Assembly: GCA_945937975.1 (NCBI GenBank)
Contig: CAMEUD010000005.1
Span: 1-25,129 of the forward strand
Direction: 5' to 3'
From: an uncultured Clostridia bacterium
GTDB lineage: Bacteria > Bacillota > Clostridia > Christensenellales > UBA1242
Length of the DNA stretch: 25,129 nt
A program made the translations under genes and the position numbers. Positions 10,801-17,838 of this stretch are shown piece by piece. Within the stretch, counting starts at the first letter, position 1, and every line of letters begins with the position of its first letter. The notes under the pieces are model-generated. The model was not told the origin of the DNA, did not search any database, and was given only the letters and a program-made list of their open reading frames with translations.

Positions 10801-11705
10801 AAAAAGGTGAATATGTAGATATCGGTAATGCCAGAGATGGAGAAGGTATAGAGTCTGTTATTAAATACAATCTATTACTGCAAAACCAAGATTTAGCAAA
10901 TCCAAATCTTGAATATAGAAGGAAAATGGGTGATACTAATGTGTATTCAAGAGGCAATAATGGAAGAAGTTTAGGTGATGTTAATCTTAATGATATACGT
11001 GAAAAAATAACAAGAGAACAGTATTTTAAAACAAATAATATTGATGTTAATCATCATCAGAATAATTCATATACTGAAAATGGTACAACAAGAGATTTAG
11101 GTACTGTAGATACATATATTCAACAGTTCACATCATTGATAGCATCATCAATTGCCGCATCTTCTGGTTTCCATACTTCAGAAATTAAGGATTATTTCAA
11201 TCTTGATGAATTAGGTTTCCATCGAAAGAAAAAAACTGAAACAATTTCATCAGAAACTACAACCGAAGATACATCTATGGAAAATAGTGGTACAACAAAT
11301 AACAATACTAACACTAATTTAAATGTATATCAATCAGAACCAACTAAAATAAATATTACAACAGAAAACAATACTATTATTAAAAATCTGAATAATATTA
11401 ATTCTGATATCGCTTCTGATGTATATGGAAACAATTCACAACAAAATCTAAATACAAATATGGCTGTAAATCAAGATTTACAACTAAATGCAATAGAAAA
11501 TCATGTGTCAAGTATAGAAATTCCAAAAGAAAATATACAATTTATTGATAAATCTGATGTTCCTGAATTTTTAATTCAAAATACACAAAAAACACAAAAT
11601 TTAGGTAATATTAACACAACAACATATATTACTAATAATGAAGAAAGTAATTCTCGTACAATTGTGAAATCATTGGACTATCCTAATGATCCTAAAAATA
11701 AATGA
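7851..11705 (+). CDS. large baseplate/tail structural protein (1284 aa) with C-terminal repeat array
   Basis: The N-terminus carries DDPIFTGFTLYIDYEHSPLF. The centre (about 610-740) includes RLPVNLRRFNCSVFVHDIRNF, then EFKFYDCEFIPEETG and QFTFSYGNCVVNFLPF. From memory this strand pattern is like tail-tube-fold baseplate proteins (T4 gp48/gp54 type), so I infer a baseplate or tube-junction role with moderate doubt. An acidic, helical stretch follows. Residues about 868-1085 hold four or five imperfect repeats around DTNVY and a 'GxIGNV..ND' segment. The last 150 residues are Asn/Thr-rich and probably disordered. The gene lies 63 bases after the hub/transpeptidase gene; that gap has only AAT-rich simple sequence. 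It ends with TGA, directly followed by a strong terminator. The start is ATG at 7851 after an A/T-only leader. Confidence 0.75.
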   Translation: MSNQTIKRAKATENEAIAASLMYDSQNRKKYFYKQSESLKSTKNFTGNESIDDPIFTGFTLYIDYEHSPLFCSGKSQNGSTTNPSNWNMQSLLSNVEGYDVGIEKAQNSAGFGLNYSVFYDNAGYSAADYLAMVDNSTTSSTDRSASLSTNIYNGSEARNGNTMKVDPMNFIQMSKDNNGNIQYTTSFKIDKDDKGNPTNIKIDISDNKYKSAKRQLEQDNKKLFGDQNGAATTYHKKDYNVGLNNNGNYVLYKNKDPYNSTKHSVMEDIFAYECGLEKIGDVKTKTIQKAEQNYNKDKDTFINKNIKKGLYIRLSNIYNTLKDKQTEAKFKKNKNDFITLLNDISRIIGVSAQPNEVANSEDSSNGISKEQDTFLKQYGDNSNSPSKLKPFDELFPLKTTEDQTNNRQTSYSFNAQAYGNVVCYKENETYNAWSKKLEDANDEKVEYEDKIYYNQYSQAVNMNKQLKKLKETDNGKYLQQLAKSVNPAQIQNLIQTLNDEEGLKDQKTYQAVQNSIKSGYTTENFSDKTVSYTAPKTFVELNEFKAEMKKIIQECPYILQEIEGLDTAYNKYFKVNDPYLGSGEDYITIKCFEALDLKVSSMFNKYFNAAYDRAYRRERLPVNLRRFNCSVFVHDIRNFKNSLSINSSIYKGNYSTGNLILELAQNYVSVVEFKFYDCEFIPEETGNIFETISNAELGEQKMTQFTFSYGNCVVNFLPFHEFFKKNILSSGEESVQIIDDLDNINDDDDKEKTNLNNFEISVNGKKLTLNELSNKDKDHISKYVNNSNNIKDYVKDKFEENKTKHSHIKNARGEVDTDAELKRLNRNNIQTTLQNREKISGNINANDAAEKNYREDVYKKNKNLENSRLAYDTNVYYDNPNDGIGNINDNDIIEYGQQNNVLNKNFNPNNPNIEEYRLMDDTNLYFENSTGYGQIGNVRFNDNLEYFNRAYQLNLNGDPTNRNNEFTRLLYYTGNLYNYGVNEKGEYVDIGNARDGEGIESVIKYNLLLQNQDLANPNLEYRRKMGDTNVYSRGNNGRSLGDVNLNDIREKITREQYFKTNNIDVNHHQNNSYTENGTTRDLGTVDTYIQQFTSLIASSIAASSGFHTSEIKDYFNLDELGFHRKKKTETISSETTTEDTSMENSGTTNNNTNTNLNVYQSEPTKINITTENNTIIKNLNNINSDIASDVYGNNSQQNLNTNMAVNQDLQLNAIENHVSSIEIPKENIQFIDKSDVPEFLIQNTQKTQNLGNINTTTYITNNEESNSRTIVKSLDYPNDPKNK
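10456..11115 (+). repeat. imperfect protein-level repeats inside the 1284-aa structural gene
   Basis: Four clear copies and one degenerate copy occur about 48-54 residues apart. The clear copies are LAYDTNVYYDNPNDGIGNIN, RLMDDTNLYFENSTGYGQIG, RLLYYTGNLYNYG and RRKMGDTNVYSRGNN. Each is followed by a 'GxVxxND' or 'IGNARDG' segment. The last, NNSYTENGTTRDLGTVD, is weak. The repeats are visible in protein but poorly conserved in DNA, so they are old. They probably form a repetitive beta structure or multiple binding loops. Confidence 0.55.
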
Positions 11706-11720
11706 CACAGAACAAATTAA

Positions 11721-11753
11721 AAAAGAGTGGAAATTATTCCACTCTTTTTTTTT
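11721..11753. terminator. bidirectional Rho-independent terminator between convergent genes
   Basis: A 12-bp stem (11721-11732 with 11737-11748), including the GAGTGG/CCACTC core, has an ATTA loop. It is followed by nine T on the plus strand and, read the other way, by a run of T after CTC. It lies 15 bases after the plus-strand 1284-aa gene and abuts the stop of the minus-strand small gene, so it can end both transcripts. Confidence 0.9.
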
Positions 11754-11994
11754 AAAATTTAGGCATTGAAGGCATTTTAGGAATACTACTACTTTTTTTA
11801 GGCATATAATTACCAGCTTGTTTCATCAATGAATTTGGATTCATCTTAGACTTATCATATCCTTTTTCCTTCGCATCTTTTTCTTCTTGTTCTTTTCTAT
11901 CCTTCAATATGTTACTAAATGTTTCAAGTGTATTTTGGAAATCATAAAACCACATACTCATGATTGTATTCCAATCCATAAATAACTTTTCCAT
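11752..11994 (-). CDS. small gp51-like/tail-assembly protein (80 aa from ATG; frame open to TTG at 12051)
   Basis: This small helical protein starts MEKLF, continues MDWNTIMSMWFYDFQNTLET, then has a charged helix rich in K and E and a Ser/Pro/Met/Lys-rich tail. From the first ATG (11994) it has 80 residues and starts 16 bases after the stop of the gp26-like gene. The frame stays open upstream to a TTG at 12051, giving 99 residues and a 41-base overlap with gp26. It is in the +1 frame relative to gp26, so either an overlapping start or a frameshift product is conceivable. Its place behind a hub gene and the tape-measure gene, and its Trp/aromatic helix, suggest a baseplate hub or tail-assembly partner like T4 gp51, or a tape-measure chaperone. 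That role is inference from context. The stop codon lies in the T-tract of the terminator. Confidence 0.6.
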   Translation of the reverse strand: MEKLFMDWNTIMSMWFYDFQNTLETFSNILKDRKEQEEKDAKEKGYDKSKMNPNSLMKQAGNYMPKKSSSIPKMPSMPKF

Positions 11995-12010
11995 TGCAAT
12001 AACAACATTA

Positions 12011-12991
12011 TCATAGAAGTTCGTCTCCGATATCTGAAATTGTCGGAACAAAAAGAGATTTATATCCGTCGGGAAAGGTGATAGGAATCTCTAAATCCCC
12101 TCCACAAGACTGACATTGTGTTTTAATATTAAATTCAACACCAACATTCACTTTTTCAATCAAACGATAAACCAAAGTGAACTTTTCAGTGCTCCAACCA
12201 GACAATTCAGTTAATTTTGAGAAAATCGCCTTTTCAGAAAGACCTCTCCAATCTTTAATGACAAATTGTAAAATTTCTGCAAGAGAAGCATCTACTTTAT
12301 GTTTTTCCTTCTGTTCCTTTACAATCCAATCCATAATTGCACTAGTTACACCAATATTAGGTGGATATAATGTAATTACACCAAAACTCTTTGTTGTTAT
12401 GTTATAACATCTGTTAACAATATCATAATACTTTTCAAGTTCTGGAGATGGTTCAACAAAGCTCAAATTGTTTGAACAGAAATCAACAGATTGTTGAGGA
12501 ATACAACCAACAGTCTTACATGCACCACTAGGTACTGGAACTTTAATAAGTGAAGAACCACCAACAAATGTAAGTTCACGAATCTTTAGAATCAATACAA
12601 TTCTATCTGCAGTGATAATATCCTTATAATTTCCTAGTACATTTCCATAATAAACTTTACAACATTGTGATATAATATATGTAAGTTTATCAGTAACATC
12701 CTTCATATTGTCTTCATCAATAGTTGAAAATTCACGAATCTCACCAACACGAGCAGCACGAATACTAATTCTTGTATTTTCAGGATAATACCTACCACCA
12801 CTAGGTAAACATTCAAGAGGTACATCATGATAACCAATCATATCATTAATTCTGTCTATGTTTGGATCAGATTCTCTCTTACGTTCGAGTTTAACGCGAC
12901 CAATACTTTTTACTGGTTCATTTTGTCCTTCTTGTGATTGATTAAATTCTCTCTGAATTTGATCTTCATAAGATTCTTCTTGTTTACTCAT
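12011..12991 (-). CDS. T4 gp26/gp51-family baseplate hub protein
   Basis: The protein has 326 aa. Recognised features are DVPLECLPSGGRYYP near residue 55, the segment RAARVGEIREFSTID, a long helical middle, DWRGLSEKAIFSKLTELSGW and a C-terminal TQCQSCGGDLEIPI (C293-x2-C296) before PDGY. These match my memory of the T4 baseplate hub family represented by gp26, which assembles the central hub of the baseplate. It is longer than T4 gp26 (about 208 aa). The single CxxC near the end could bind metal with cysteines further up (SGACKTVGC). It lies 48 bases downstream of the tape-measure gene on the same strand, which is the expected functional neighbourhood, and the small protein overlaps or follows its 3' end. 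The TTTTTGTTATATTT element is just upstream. It ends CTA TGA followed by TAA. Confidence 0.75.
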   Translation of the reverse strand: MSKQEESYEDQIQREFNQSQEGQNEPVKSIGRVKLERKRESDPNIDRINDMIGYHDVPLECLPSGGRYYPENTRISIRAARVGEIREFSTIDEDNMKDVTDKLTYIISQCCKVYYGNVLGNYKDIITADRIVLILKIRELTFVGGSSLIKVPVPSGACKTVGCIPQQSVDFCSNNLSFVEPSPELEKYYDIVNRCYNITTKSFGVITLYPPNIGVTSAIMDWIVKEQKEKHKVDASLAEILQFVIKDWRGLSEKAIFSKLTELSGWSTEKFTLVYRLIEKVNVGVEFNIKTQCQSCGGDLEIPITFPDGYKSLFVPTISDIGDELL

Positions 12992-13016
12992 TTTAATTAT
13001 TATATATTATATATAT

Positions 13017-13030
13017 AAATATAACAAAAA
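13017..13030 (-). promoter_or_regulatory. conserved TTTTTGTTATATTT element upstream of the gp26-like gene
   Basis: Read on the minus strand, this 14-mer is identical to those at 17096-17109, 17820-17833 and 19925-19938. It ends 25 bases before the ATG at 12991. It is probably a phage promoter element that allows expression of the gp26-like gene independently of the tape-measure transcript. A translation or RNA-processing signal is also possible. Confidence 0.5.
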
Positions 13031-13039
13031 AATATTTGC

Positions 13040-16000
13040 TTAAATTTTGCGAATAATCCATTCATCACCACCATTACCATTGATTCTAAGGTCAATAGTA
13101 TTAAGACAATCAACAGACATTGATTTACTGATTTTTTTACCGATTGCTTCAGCCAATTCTTCTATATTAGTGATTACTGTAGGTTCACCACTATTTTGTG
13201 AAGAATCAACTGTTTGGAATATATCATTTTCATCACCACCATATGGACTTGGTGCATATTGGTCTGTATTATCTTGTGTATTGAGTGCAGAAGTGTTACC
13301 ATTAATCGCATCCATTAATTGTATGATACATTCTGTCAATTCATCAGCAGAGTTTTGGAATCCAGAGAATAAATCAAAATCATTCATATCATTCCAAGTC
13401 TTAAACAAATCAGTTAACGCATTTACATTTTTAAGTTTAACTCTATTGACTTTTCCTAATACCCTATCCACATAACCCATACTTCTACTGACATCTGTGT
13501 TACCCATTTTAGCGATTGTATCAAATAATTTAATTGTGTCATCAATATAGAATGAATATCCTAAAGGTATATCTTCAAACGCTCTAAATACACCTGTTAA
13601 TGCAACAGACATACTATTTGCGTTATTCGTGAATGTATTCATATCTCCTGATAAAGCAGATATTAATTTTTCTGTTAATTCAACAAATGATTCCAAATCC
13701 TCTTTCGCATCTGAAAAATCATCAATTATATCCAACAAGTCATCAATTGCATCACCAAAGATTTCAACACCATCTTCCATACCTTCAAACTTTTGTGTGT
13801 CAATGAAATATGATCTTATCATATCAATGCCAGTTAAAAGTGGTTTAATTTTTTCAGTAGAATCCATTTTTCCTATTGCATCAATAAGTTTTTCAATGAT
13901 ACCTACAGCCATTAACAATAAACCCAATTCCATAAGTTTAGAGCCAGACTTGAATAAATTTGCACCGAATTCAAACATACTACCCAAAACACCAAAAGGT
14001 GTTTTGTTTAATCCTACATCATCGCTTTCATCAAAACCAAAAATTCGTTTTAATTCCTTGATTGTAGTTTCGATTGTACCAATAGATGATGTATCAACAT
14101 CTTTCCATCTGGCGATGGCATCAGCAATAAAAGATAAGGCAAAGGCAATCAAAATCAATGAACCTACCACAAAAAATACTTTACCGAAATTGAAAATACT
14201 ACTGATGAAATTAATTATACTACCACCTAAATCACTTAATTTACCAGAAGTATCTGGAGATTCTGAATCTTGAATACCGAATACCCTTAATATTGTTTTT
14301 ATACCTTTTTCAACTGTATCAATCATATTGTCATCAATTTCCTGCCATGCCTTAATTGCTATCGCGAGTATAGCTAGTGAAATCGCAATTAAACCGATAG
14401 TAAATACACCAAGCATAACAGTAGGTAACATTAACCCAGCTCCACTATATGCAATAGCCAATCCTCCAATTAAAGCCATCATTATACCAACATCTTTCAA
14501 TGTAACATCTTTAGAAACTTTAACCATATTTTTAAGACCAAGTGCAAAAATAATTAATGACACACCCATTGCTATAATCGCAACCGAACCAATAATTATA
14601 GGTAATGATAATACTCCAACTAAAGCATATGCAGTTGCAAGTCCTCCAATTAAAGCCATCATTATACCAACATCTTCAATTGTTGTTTCTTTAGTCGCAT
14701 TTAATGCAACCATTAATCCTATTCCGAATAGTATTAATGAAGCCCCCATTGTTATAACCGCAGCAGATCCAATAATTATTAATGGAGATGCTATTCCGAT
14801 TGCGGAGAATATTACGCCTAATAACAGGATTGATAGTAACATTATACCAAATTCTTTCCACTCTACATCTTCAACAGCCTTGTATGTGATCATTAAACCA
14901 AGACCTATTAAAACCAGTGCGGCACCCATAGCAGCCATCGCAATAGCACCTGGAAGAATCAATCCAATAGCAAGACCAGCAGCAGAAAATATAACCCCTA
15001 ATAACAGGATTGATAGTAACATTATACCAAATTCTTTCCAATCTACATCTTCAACAGCACTGTATGTTATCATTAAACCAAAACCCAATAAAACCATTGC
15101 AGCACCCATCGCAGCCATTGCAATGGCACCGGGAAGAATCAATTCAATAGCGAGACCAGCAATGGAAAATATTACGCCTAATAACAATACTGATAGTAGC
15201 ATTATACCAAATTCTTTCCAATCTACACCTTCAACAGCATTGTATGTGATCATTAAACCTATACCGAGGACAATTAACGCAGCACCCATTATCAACATTA
15301 CAAATGCACCTTTGATAATATTCTCCTCTAATTTCCCAGCAAGATATGTTAATGCAATTAATCCACCAATCGTTAATGCAATTACTATGAATTGTTTTAA
15401 ATTTATATTTTTTGTAGCCCAGAATAAAATACCGATAGATAAACCCAATACTGTAACACCAAGTGCCATCCAAGATAATGTTTTAGCACCCTTTTCAATT
15501 TCATCAGAATGTTTAGATGCATATTCAAAGATTTGTGTCAAAACCAAGACACAAGCACTTAACACAAGTGCACCAAGTAATGATTTCCATCCGTTTAATT
15601 CCCACATTCCAACTAACATCAAGGCAATTAAACAACCGAACGCTGTACCCAATGCCATTTGTTTGATTTTTTTATTACCATTTTCTATGGCATCATCATC
15701 TACCTCTGCAAGTTTAGTAAATATGTTTATAAGACCTTTACCTGATAATTTACTACCGAACAATAACCAATCAAGAACTCTTACTCCAAATAATGCAGGC
15801 ACCGCTAAAACAGGCATTAATGAAAGTTCAATAACCATACCTTTCATATTGGCAATGAATTTGAACATTTTTTCTACTTCCTTATCATCACCAATTTTCT
15901 TCATCAGTTTTTGGGTATTGTCATATATATCCTCAATTTTTTTGAGTTTTAAATTCGCGGTCAATAAATCCTTAAAAGAAAGTTTTTTCAATTTACTCAT

Positions 16001-16525
16001 CATATCTATTAATGATGATAATTTGTTAATCTTTTCTTTACTCTTTTCACCATCAAATAAAACCTTCTCCATAAGTTTTGGATCTTTTATATCCATCTTC
16101 TGGAGTTTTGTTCCAGCTTCTTTTGATATGGTTGAATATATACCACCCAACATTTCAGCGATAGTATTTAAAATCACTTTACCTTCTGCAAATTCATTAT
16201 TTAATGATGTAAGTATATTAGTTAAAGCAACATTTATGTTGTCGATACTAGGTTTTAGTTCGGTTTCATATATGTCTTTACTATCCATTAACTCTTTTTG
16301 TGCTTTAACGATACTAATGGTATTTGCGAGATTTTCATTTAATGTTTTAATATTATTAGTCTGTTCATCTATTTTTTCAAGTACAGTATCTGTTAGACTT
16401 TTTACATCTTCACCACTAATAAGTTTTTTTAAAGACTCATCAATACTTTTAGTTTTTTCATCAAAAAGTCTTTTAATACATTCAATATTAGATGCAATAT
16501 TGCTCAGAACTTTATTATCAGGCAT
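13040..16525 (-). CDS. tail tape-measure-like protein (1161 aa) with exact 60-residue hydrophobic repeats
   Basis: Residues 1 to about 230 are charged coiled-coil helices. From about 240 to 800 the chain is hydrophobic helices, including a tandem array with a 60-residue period (WKEFGIMLLS, then a Leu/Ile-rich helix, then GAAxVLxGxGLMITY). The C-terminal 350 residues alternate helical charged segments and end in a compact domain (LNTIDLRING near the end). Coiled coil, membrane-like helices and repeats in a large structural protein next to hub genes are the usual signature of tape-measure proteins, which set tail length and enter the cell envelope with the DNA. At roughly 0.15 nm per residue it would fit a tail of about 170 nm (inference). 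It has its own late-type promoter (CATAAATA) 25 bases before the ATG. The opposite strand has a long spurious open frame. Confidence 0.75.
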   Translation of the reverse strand: MPDNKVLSNIASNIECIKRLFDEKTKSIDESLKKLISGEDVKSLTDTVLEKIDEQTNNIKTLNENLANTISIVKAQKELMDSKDIYETELKPSIDNINVALTNILTSLNNEFAEGKVILNTIAEMLGGIYSTISKEAGTKLQKMDIKDPKLMEKVLFDGEKSKEKINKLSSLIDMMSKLKKLSFKDLLTANLKLKKIEDIYDNTQKLMKKIGDDKEVEKMFKFIANMKGMVIELSLMPVLAVPALFGVRVLDWLLFGSKLSGKGLINIFTKLAEVDDDAIENGNKKIKQMALGTAFGCLIALMLVGMWELNGWKSLLGALVLSACVLVLTQIFEYASKHSDEIEKGAKTLSWMALGVTVLGLSIGILFWATKNINLKQFIVIALTIGGLIALTYLAGKLEENIIKGAFVMLIMGAALIVLGIGLMITYNAVEGVDWKEFGIMLLSVLLLGVIFSIAGLAIELILPGAIAMAAMGAAMVLLGFGLMITYSAVEDVDWKEFGIMLLSILLLGVIFSAAGLAIGLILPGAIAMAAMGAALVLIGLGLMITYKAVEDVEWKEFGIMLLSILLLGVIFSAIGIASPLIIIGSAAVITMGASLILFGIGLMVALNATKETTIEDVGIMMALIGGLATAYALVGVLSLPIIIGSVAIIAMGVSLIIFALGLKNMVKVSKDVTLKDVGIMMALIGGLAIAYSGAGLMLPTVMLGVFTIGLIAISLAILAIAIKAWQEIDDNMIDTVEKGIKTILRVFGIQDSESPDTSGKLSDLGGSIINFISSIFNFGKVFFVVGSLILIAFALSFIADAIARWKDVDTSSIGTIETTIKELKRIFGFDESDDVGLNKTPFGVLGSMFEFGANLFKSGSKLMELGLLLMAVGIIEKLIDAIGKMDSTEKIKPLLTGIDMIRSYFIDTQKFEGMEDGVEIFGDAIDDLLDIIDDFSDAKEDLESFVELTEKLISALSGDMNTFTNNANSMSVALTGVFRAFEDIPLGYSFYIDDTIKLFDTIAKMGNTDVSRSMGYVDRVLGKVNRVKLKNVNALTDLFKTWNDMNDFDLFSGFQNSADELTECIIQLMDAINGNTSALNTQDNTDQYAPSPYGGDENDIFQTVDSSQNSGEPTVITNIEELAEAIGKKISKSMSVDCLNTIDLRINGNGGDEWIIRKI
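14461..15650 (-). repeat. tandem 180-bp repeats in the tape-measure-like gene
   Basis: The plus-strand word ATTATACCAA occurs at 14481, 14661, 14841, 15021 and 15201, exactly 180 bp apart. Near-identical 60-base blocks begin at 14821, 15001 and 15181, and two diverged but mutually similar blocks at 14461 and 14641. At protein level a sixth unit (NLKQFIVIAL) keeps the 180-bp phase and a seventh (GWKSLLGALV) is 189 bp away. The units code 60-residue hydrophobic modules. Central copies are the most alike, suggesting recent duplication or gene conversion. Confidence 0.9.
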
Positions 16526-16550
16526 ATATTATAAAATATTCTTTATTATA

Positions 16551-16558
16551 TATTTATG
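16551..16558 (-). promoter_or_regulatory. T4-like late promoter octamer (CATAAATA) for the tape-measure gene
   Basis: The minus strand reads CCATAAATATATAATAAAG. The octamer differs by one base from TATAAATA, the T4 late promoter -10 element bound by gp55. It ends 25 bases before the ATG at 16525, the same spacing as at the Dps-like gene. Assignment rests on similarity and recurrence. Confidence 0.6.
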
Positions 16559-16603
16559 GGTTAAAAAAATGTGACAACTGTTATATTATATAAATAGTTA
16601 AGA

Positions 16604-17095
16604 TTATAAGAAATTAAGATTTGATTTTTCTGTAACATAAACATAATTATAACCATGTTCTTTACACCATTTTCTGGCATATGTTCTTTTACAAGAATTT
16701 TTAAGATAACATTCCATTAAATGATTATAATTTTTAATAGAGTTTTGTGTTCTTCTTTTTGGTAATTCTGGTTTTATTAATTGGTTTGATGGTTTACATT
16801 CAACTATATATTTTATAATTTTCCCATCAGGTTTTTTATAGGCAAAATAAAAATCAGGATAATAAGTATGTATTTTATTATCTACATTATAAAAATATTT
16901 AATAGATAATGGTTCTGATGCCCATTCTATAACTTCAGGAGTTAAATCAAACCATTTACATAATTTTAATTCCCAAGAAGATCTATATATAATCTGTTTA
17001 GAATTTGTTGTGTATTTTTTTGGATATGTCGGAGTATAATATCCCTGTTTAAATCTTCCATAACAATTTGGTTTTAGATCTTTTATTCCTGCCAT
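16604..17095 (-). CDS. T4 gp4-like head completion nuclease
   Basis: The 163-aa protein carries the whole head-completion signature of T4 gp4 (gp50/gp4): FKQGYYTPTYPKKY, then IYRSSWELKLCKWFD, WASEPLSIKYFY, TYYPDFYF, YIVECKP and, near the end, ARKWCKEHGYNY followed by TEK. The putative PD-(D/E)XK nuclease residues are E42, D81 (in YPDF), E99 and K101 (in VECK). In T4 this protein acts late in head maturation, on packaged DNA ends, before tails join. Its length is close to the 150 aa of T4 gp4. The gene reads away from the 228-aa gene across a 37-bp gap and has a CATAAATA late-type octamer 32 bases upstream of its ATG, which fits a late role. The leader is A-rich (AAAAAATGG) with no Shine-Dalgarno sequence. 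Confidence 0.9.
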   Translation of the reverse strand: MAGIKDLKPNCYGRFKQGYYTPTYPKKYTTNSKQIIYRSSWELKLCKWFDLTPEVIEWASEPLSIKYFYNVDNKIHTYYPDFYFAYKKPDGKIIKYIVECKPSNQLIKPELPKRRTQNSIKNYNHLMECYLKNSCKRTYARKWCKEHGYNYVYVTEKSNLNFL

Positions 17096-17109
17096 TTTTT
17101 GTTATATTT
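17096..17109 (+). promoter_or_regulatory. conserved TTTTTGTTATATTT element upstream of the 228-aa gene
   Basis: The 14-mer matches exactly the ones at 17820, 19925 and (minus) 13017. It ends 23 bases before the ATG at 17133 and directly abuts the start codon of the divergent gp4-like gene. It is a likely early or middle promoter element. TATATTT loosely recalls the TAnnTTTG box of Bacteroidota promoters, but no consistent upstream box is seen. Confidence 0.55.
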
Positions 17110-17127
17110 TATACAGTATTAATATAT

Positions 17128-17135
17128 TATTTATG
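17128..17135 (-). promoter_or_regulatory. T4-like late promoter octamer (CATAAATA) for the gp4-like gene
   Basis: The minus strand reads CCATAAATAATATATTAAT. The octamer ends 32 bases before the gp4-like ATG (17095) and overlaps the ATG of the divergent 228-aa gene (17133-17135). The same octamer precedes three other late-type genes in this window. Confidence 0.6.
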
Positions 17136-17819
17136 GAAAATAAGAAGATTTTAGACAATTCAGAATCAAAAATACATCAAGTTCGTAGTATTACTATTAA
17201 ATGCCCTCTCAAGGATGAAAGTTTGAATTGTTTAAAAATAAGTTTACATAATTCATTGAGTAGTTTTATTGAAGGTAAAAACATGTTTAAAAACATTCCT
17301 TGTGCAGATTTGTTGAGTATCTTTTTGTTTACTTTTGATTTCTGTAATGAAAAGAAAATTGATGTAAGTTTTCTTAAATTGGTTTTTACATTAATTCAAA
17401 GTTTTGATAGATTAAAGTATGTAACTTTGTTATTTACATATAATAAAGGAGTTAGAGATACTTATGAAATAATGATTAATAATTATTTGAAAAAAGAAAA
17501 TAAAGGTATTTCTACAGAAATATATAAAATTGATTCAATTGAATTGAATTTAAGTGAACAATTAAATCAAGATACAATTGATATTTTAAATAAAAGTTTC
17601 ATTTTTAATGATATAATTTCTAATTCATATTTAAAACGGACATTTGTTATTGAATTTGAATATGATGAGTATGTTAGTTATATTAATATGCTCGTGAATA
17701 ATGATTATTTCAATAATTTATATGATTTAAAAATAATTGATTGCTTGATAAATTTCCCACCTTTAATGAATGAACATAAACCACTTGTTAAAGTTGTTAC
17801 GAATTATAATATGTTATAA
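17133..17819 (+). CDS. hypothetical protein (228 aa), not recognised
   Basis: I do not recognise this protein. It has a short charged N-terminus, then VRSITIKCPLKDE and alternating helices and strands with several Phe/Leu-rich stretches (LLSIFLFTFDFCNEKK, VTLLFTYNKG), and ends VKVVTNYNML. No signal peptide or convincing membrane segment is seen; the hydrophobic runs look like the core of a globular alpha/beta protein. It is the first gene of the plus-strand block that continues into the exonuclease, and the 14-base conserved element lies 23 bases upstream. The next element starts right at its stop, so the exonuclease gene may be separately controlled. By position it is probably an early or replication-associated protein, which is inference only. 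Confidence 0.7.
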   Translation: MENKKILDNSESKIHQVRSITIKCPLKDESLNCLKISLHNSLSSFIEGKNMFKNIPCADLLSIFLFTFDFCNEKKIDVSFLKLVFTLIQSFDRLKYVTLLFTYNKGVRDTYEIMINNYLKKENKGISTEIYKIDSIELNLSEQLNQDTIDILNKSFIFNDIISNSYLKRTFVIEFEYDEYVSYINMLVNNDYFNNLYDLKIIDCLINFPPLMNEHKPLVKVVTNYNML

Positions 17820-17833
17820 TTTTTGTTATATTT
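17820..17833 (+). promoter_or_regulatory. conserved TTTTTGTTATATTT element just before the exonuclease gene
   Basis: An exact copy of the 14-mer begins immediately after the TAA of the 228-aa gene and ends only 5 bases before the ATG at 17839. The other copies stand 23-25 bases from their ATG. If it is a promoter -10 box, the transcript would be nearly leaderless. The short distance leaves room for a translation role instead. Confidence 0.5.
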
Positions 17834-17838
17834 AGTGT

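Noticed and set aside
7785..11705. Stop-codon reassignment, as in some gut phages
   Set aside because: Stops are 15 TAA and three TGA, with no TAG among 18 genes. However, all genes are full length under the standard code, and TAG is expected to be rare at this base composition.
11977..11984. CATAAATA on the plus strand inside the small minus-strand gene; TATAAATA on the plus strand at 13014 and 16589
   Set aside because: They face into antisense DNA and are expected by chance in A/T-rich sequence. They also warn that single octamers are weak evidence.
13047..14273. Two further plus-strand frames (142 and 214 aa) over the end of the tape-measure gene
   Set aside because: They are shadows of the same minus-strand gene with Ser/Pro/Ile-rich composition and no upstream signals.
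14461..15240. Regular direct repeats as a CRISPR array
   Set aside because: The unit is 180 bp, fully coding, with no spacer-like unique segments.
14328..16574. 748-aa open frame on the plus strand
   Set aside because: It lies opposite the repeated, hydrophobic tape-measure gene. Its low-complexity Ile/Ala/Pro/Asn/Ser make-up is what the reverse complement of Leu/Ile/Gly/Ala-rich codons gives. The minus-strand gene has the better promoter, context and family traits.
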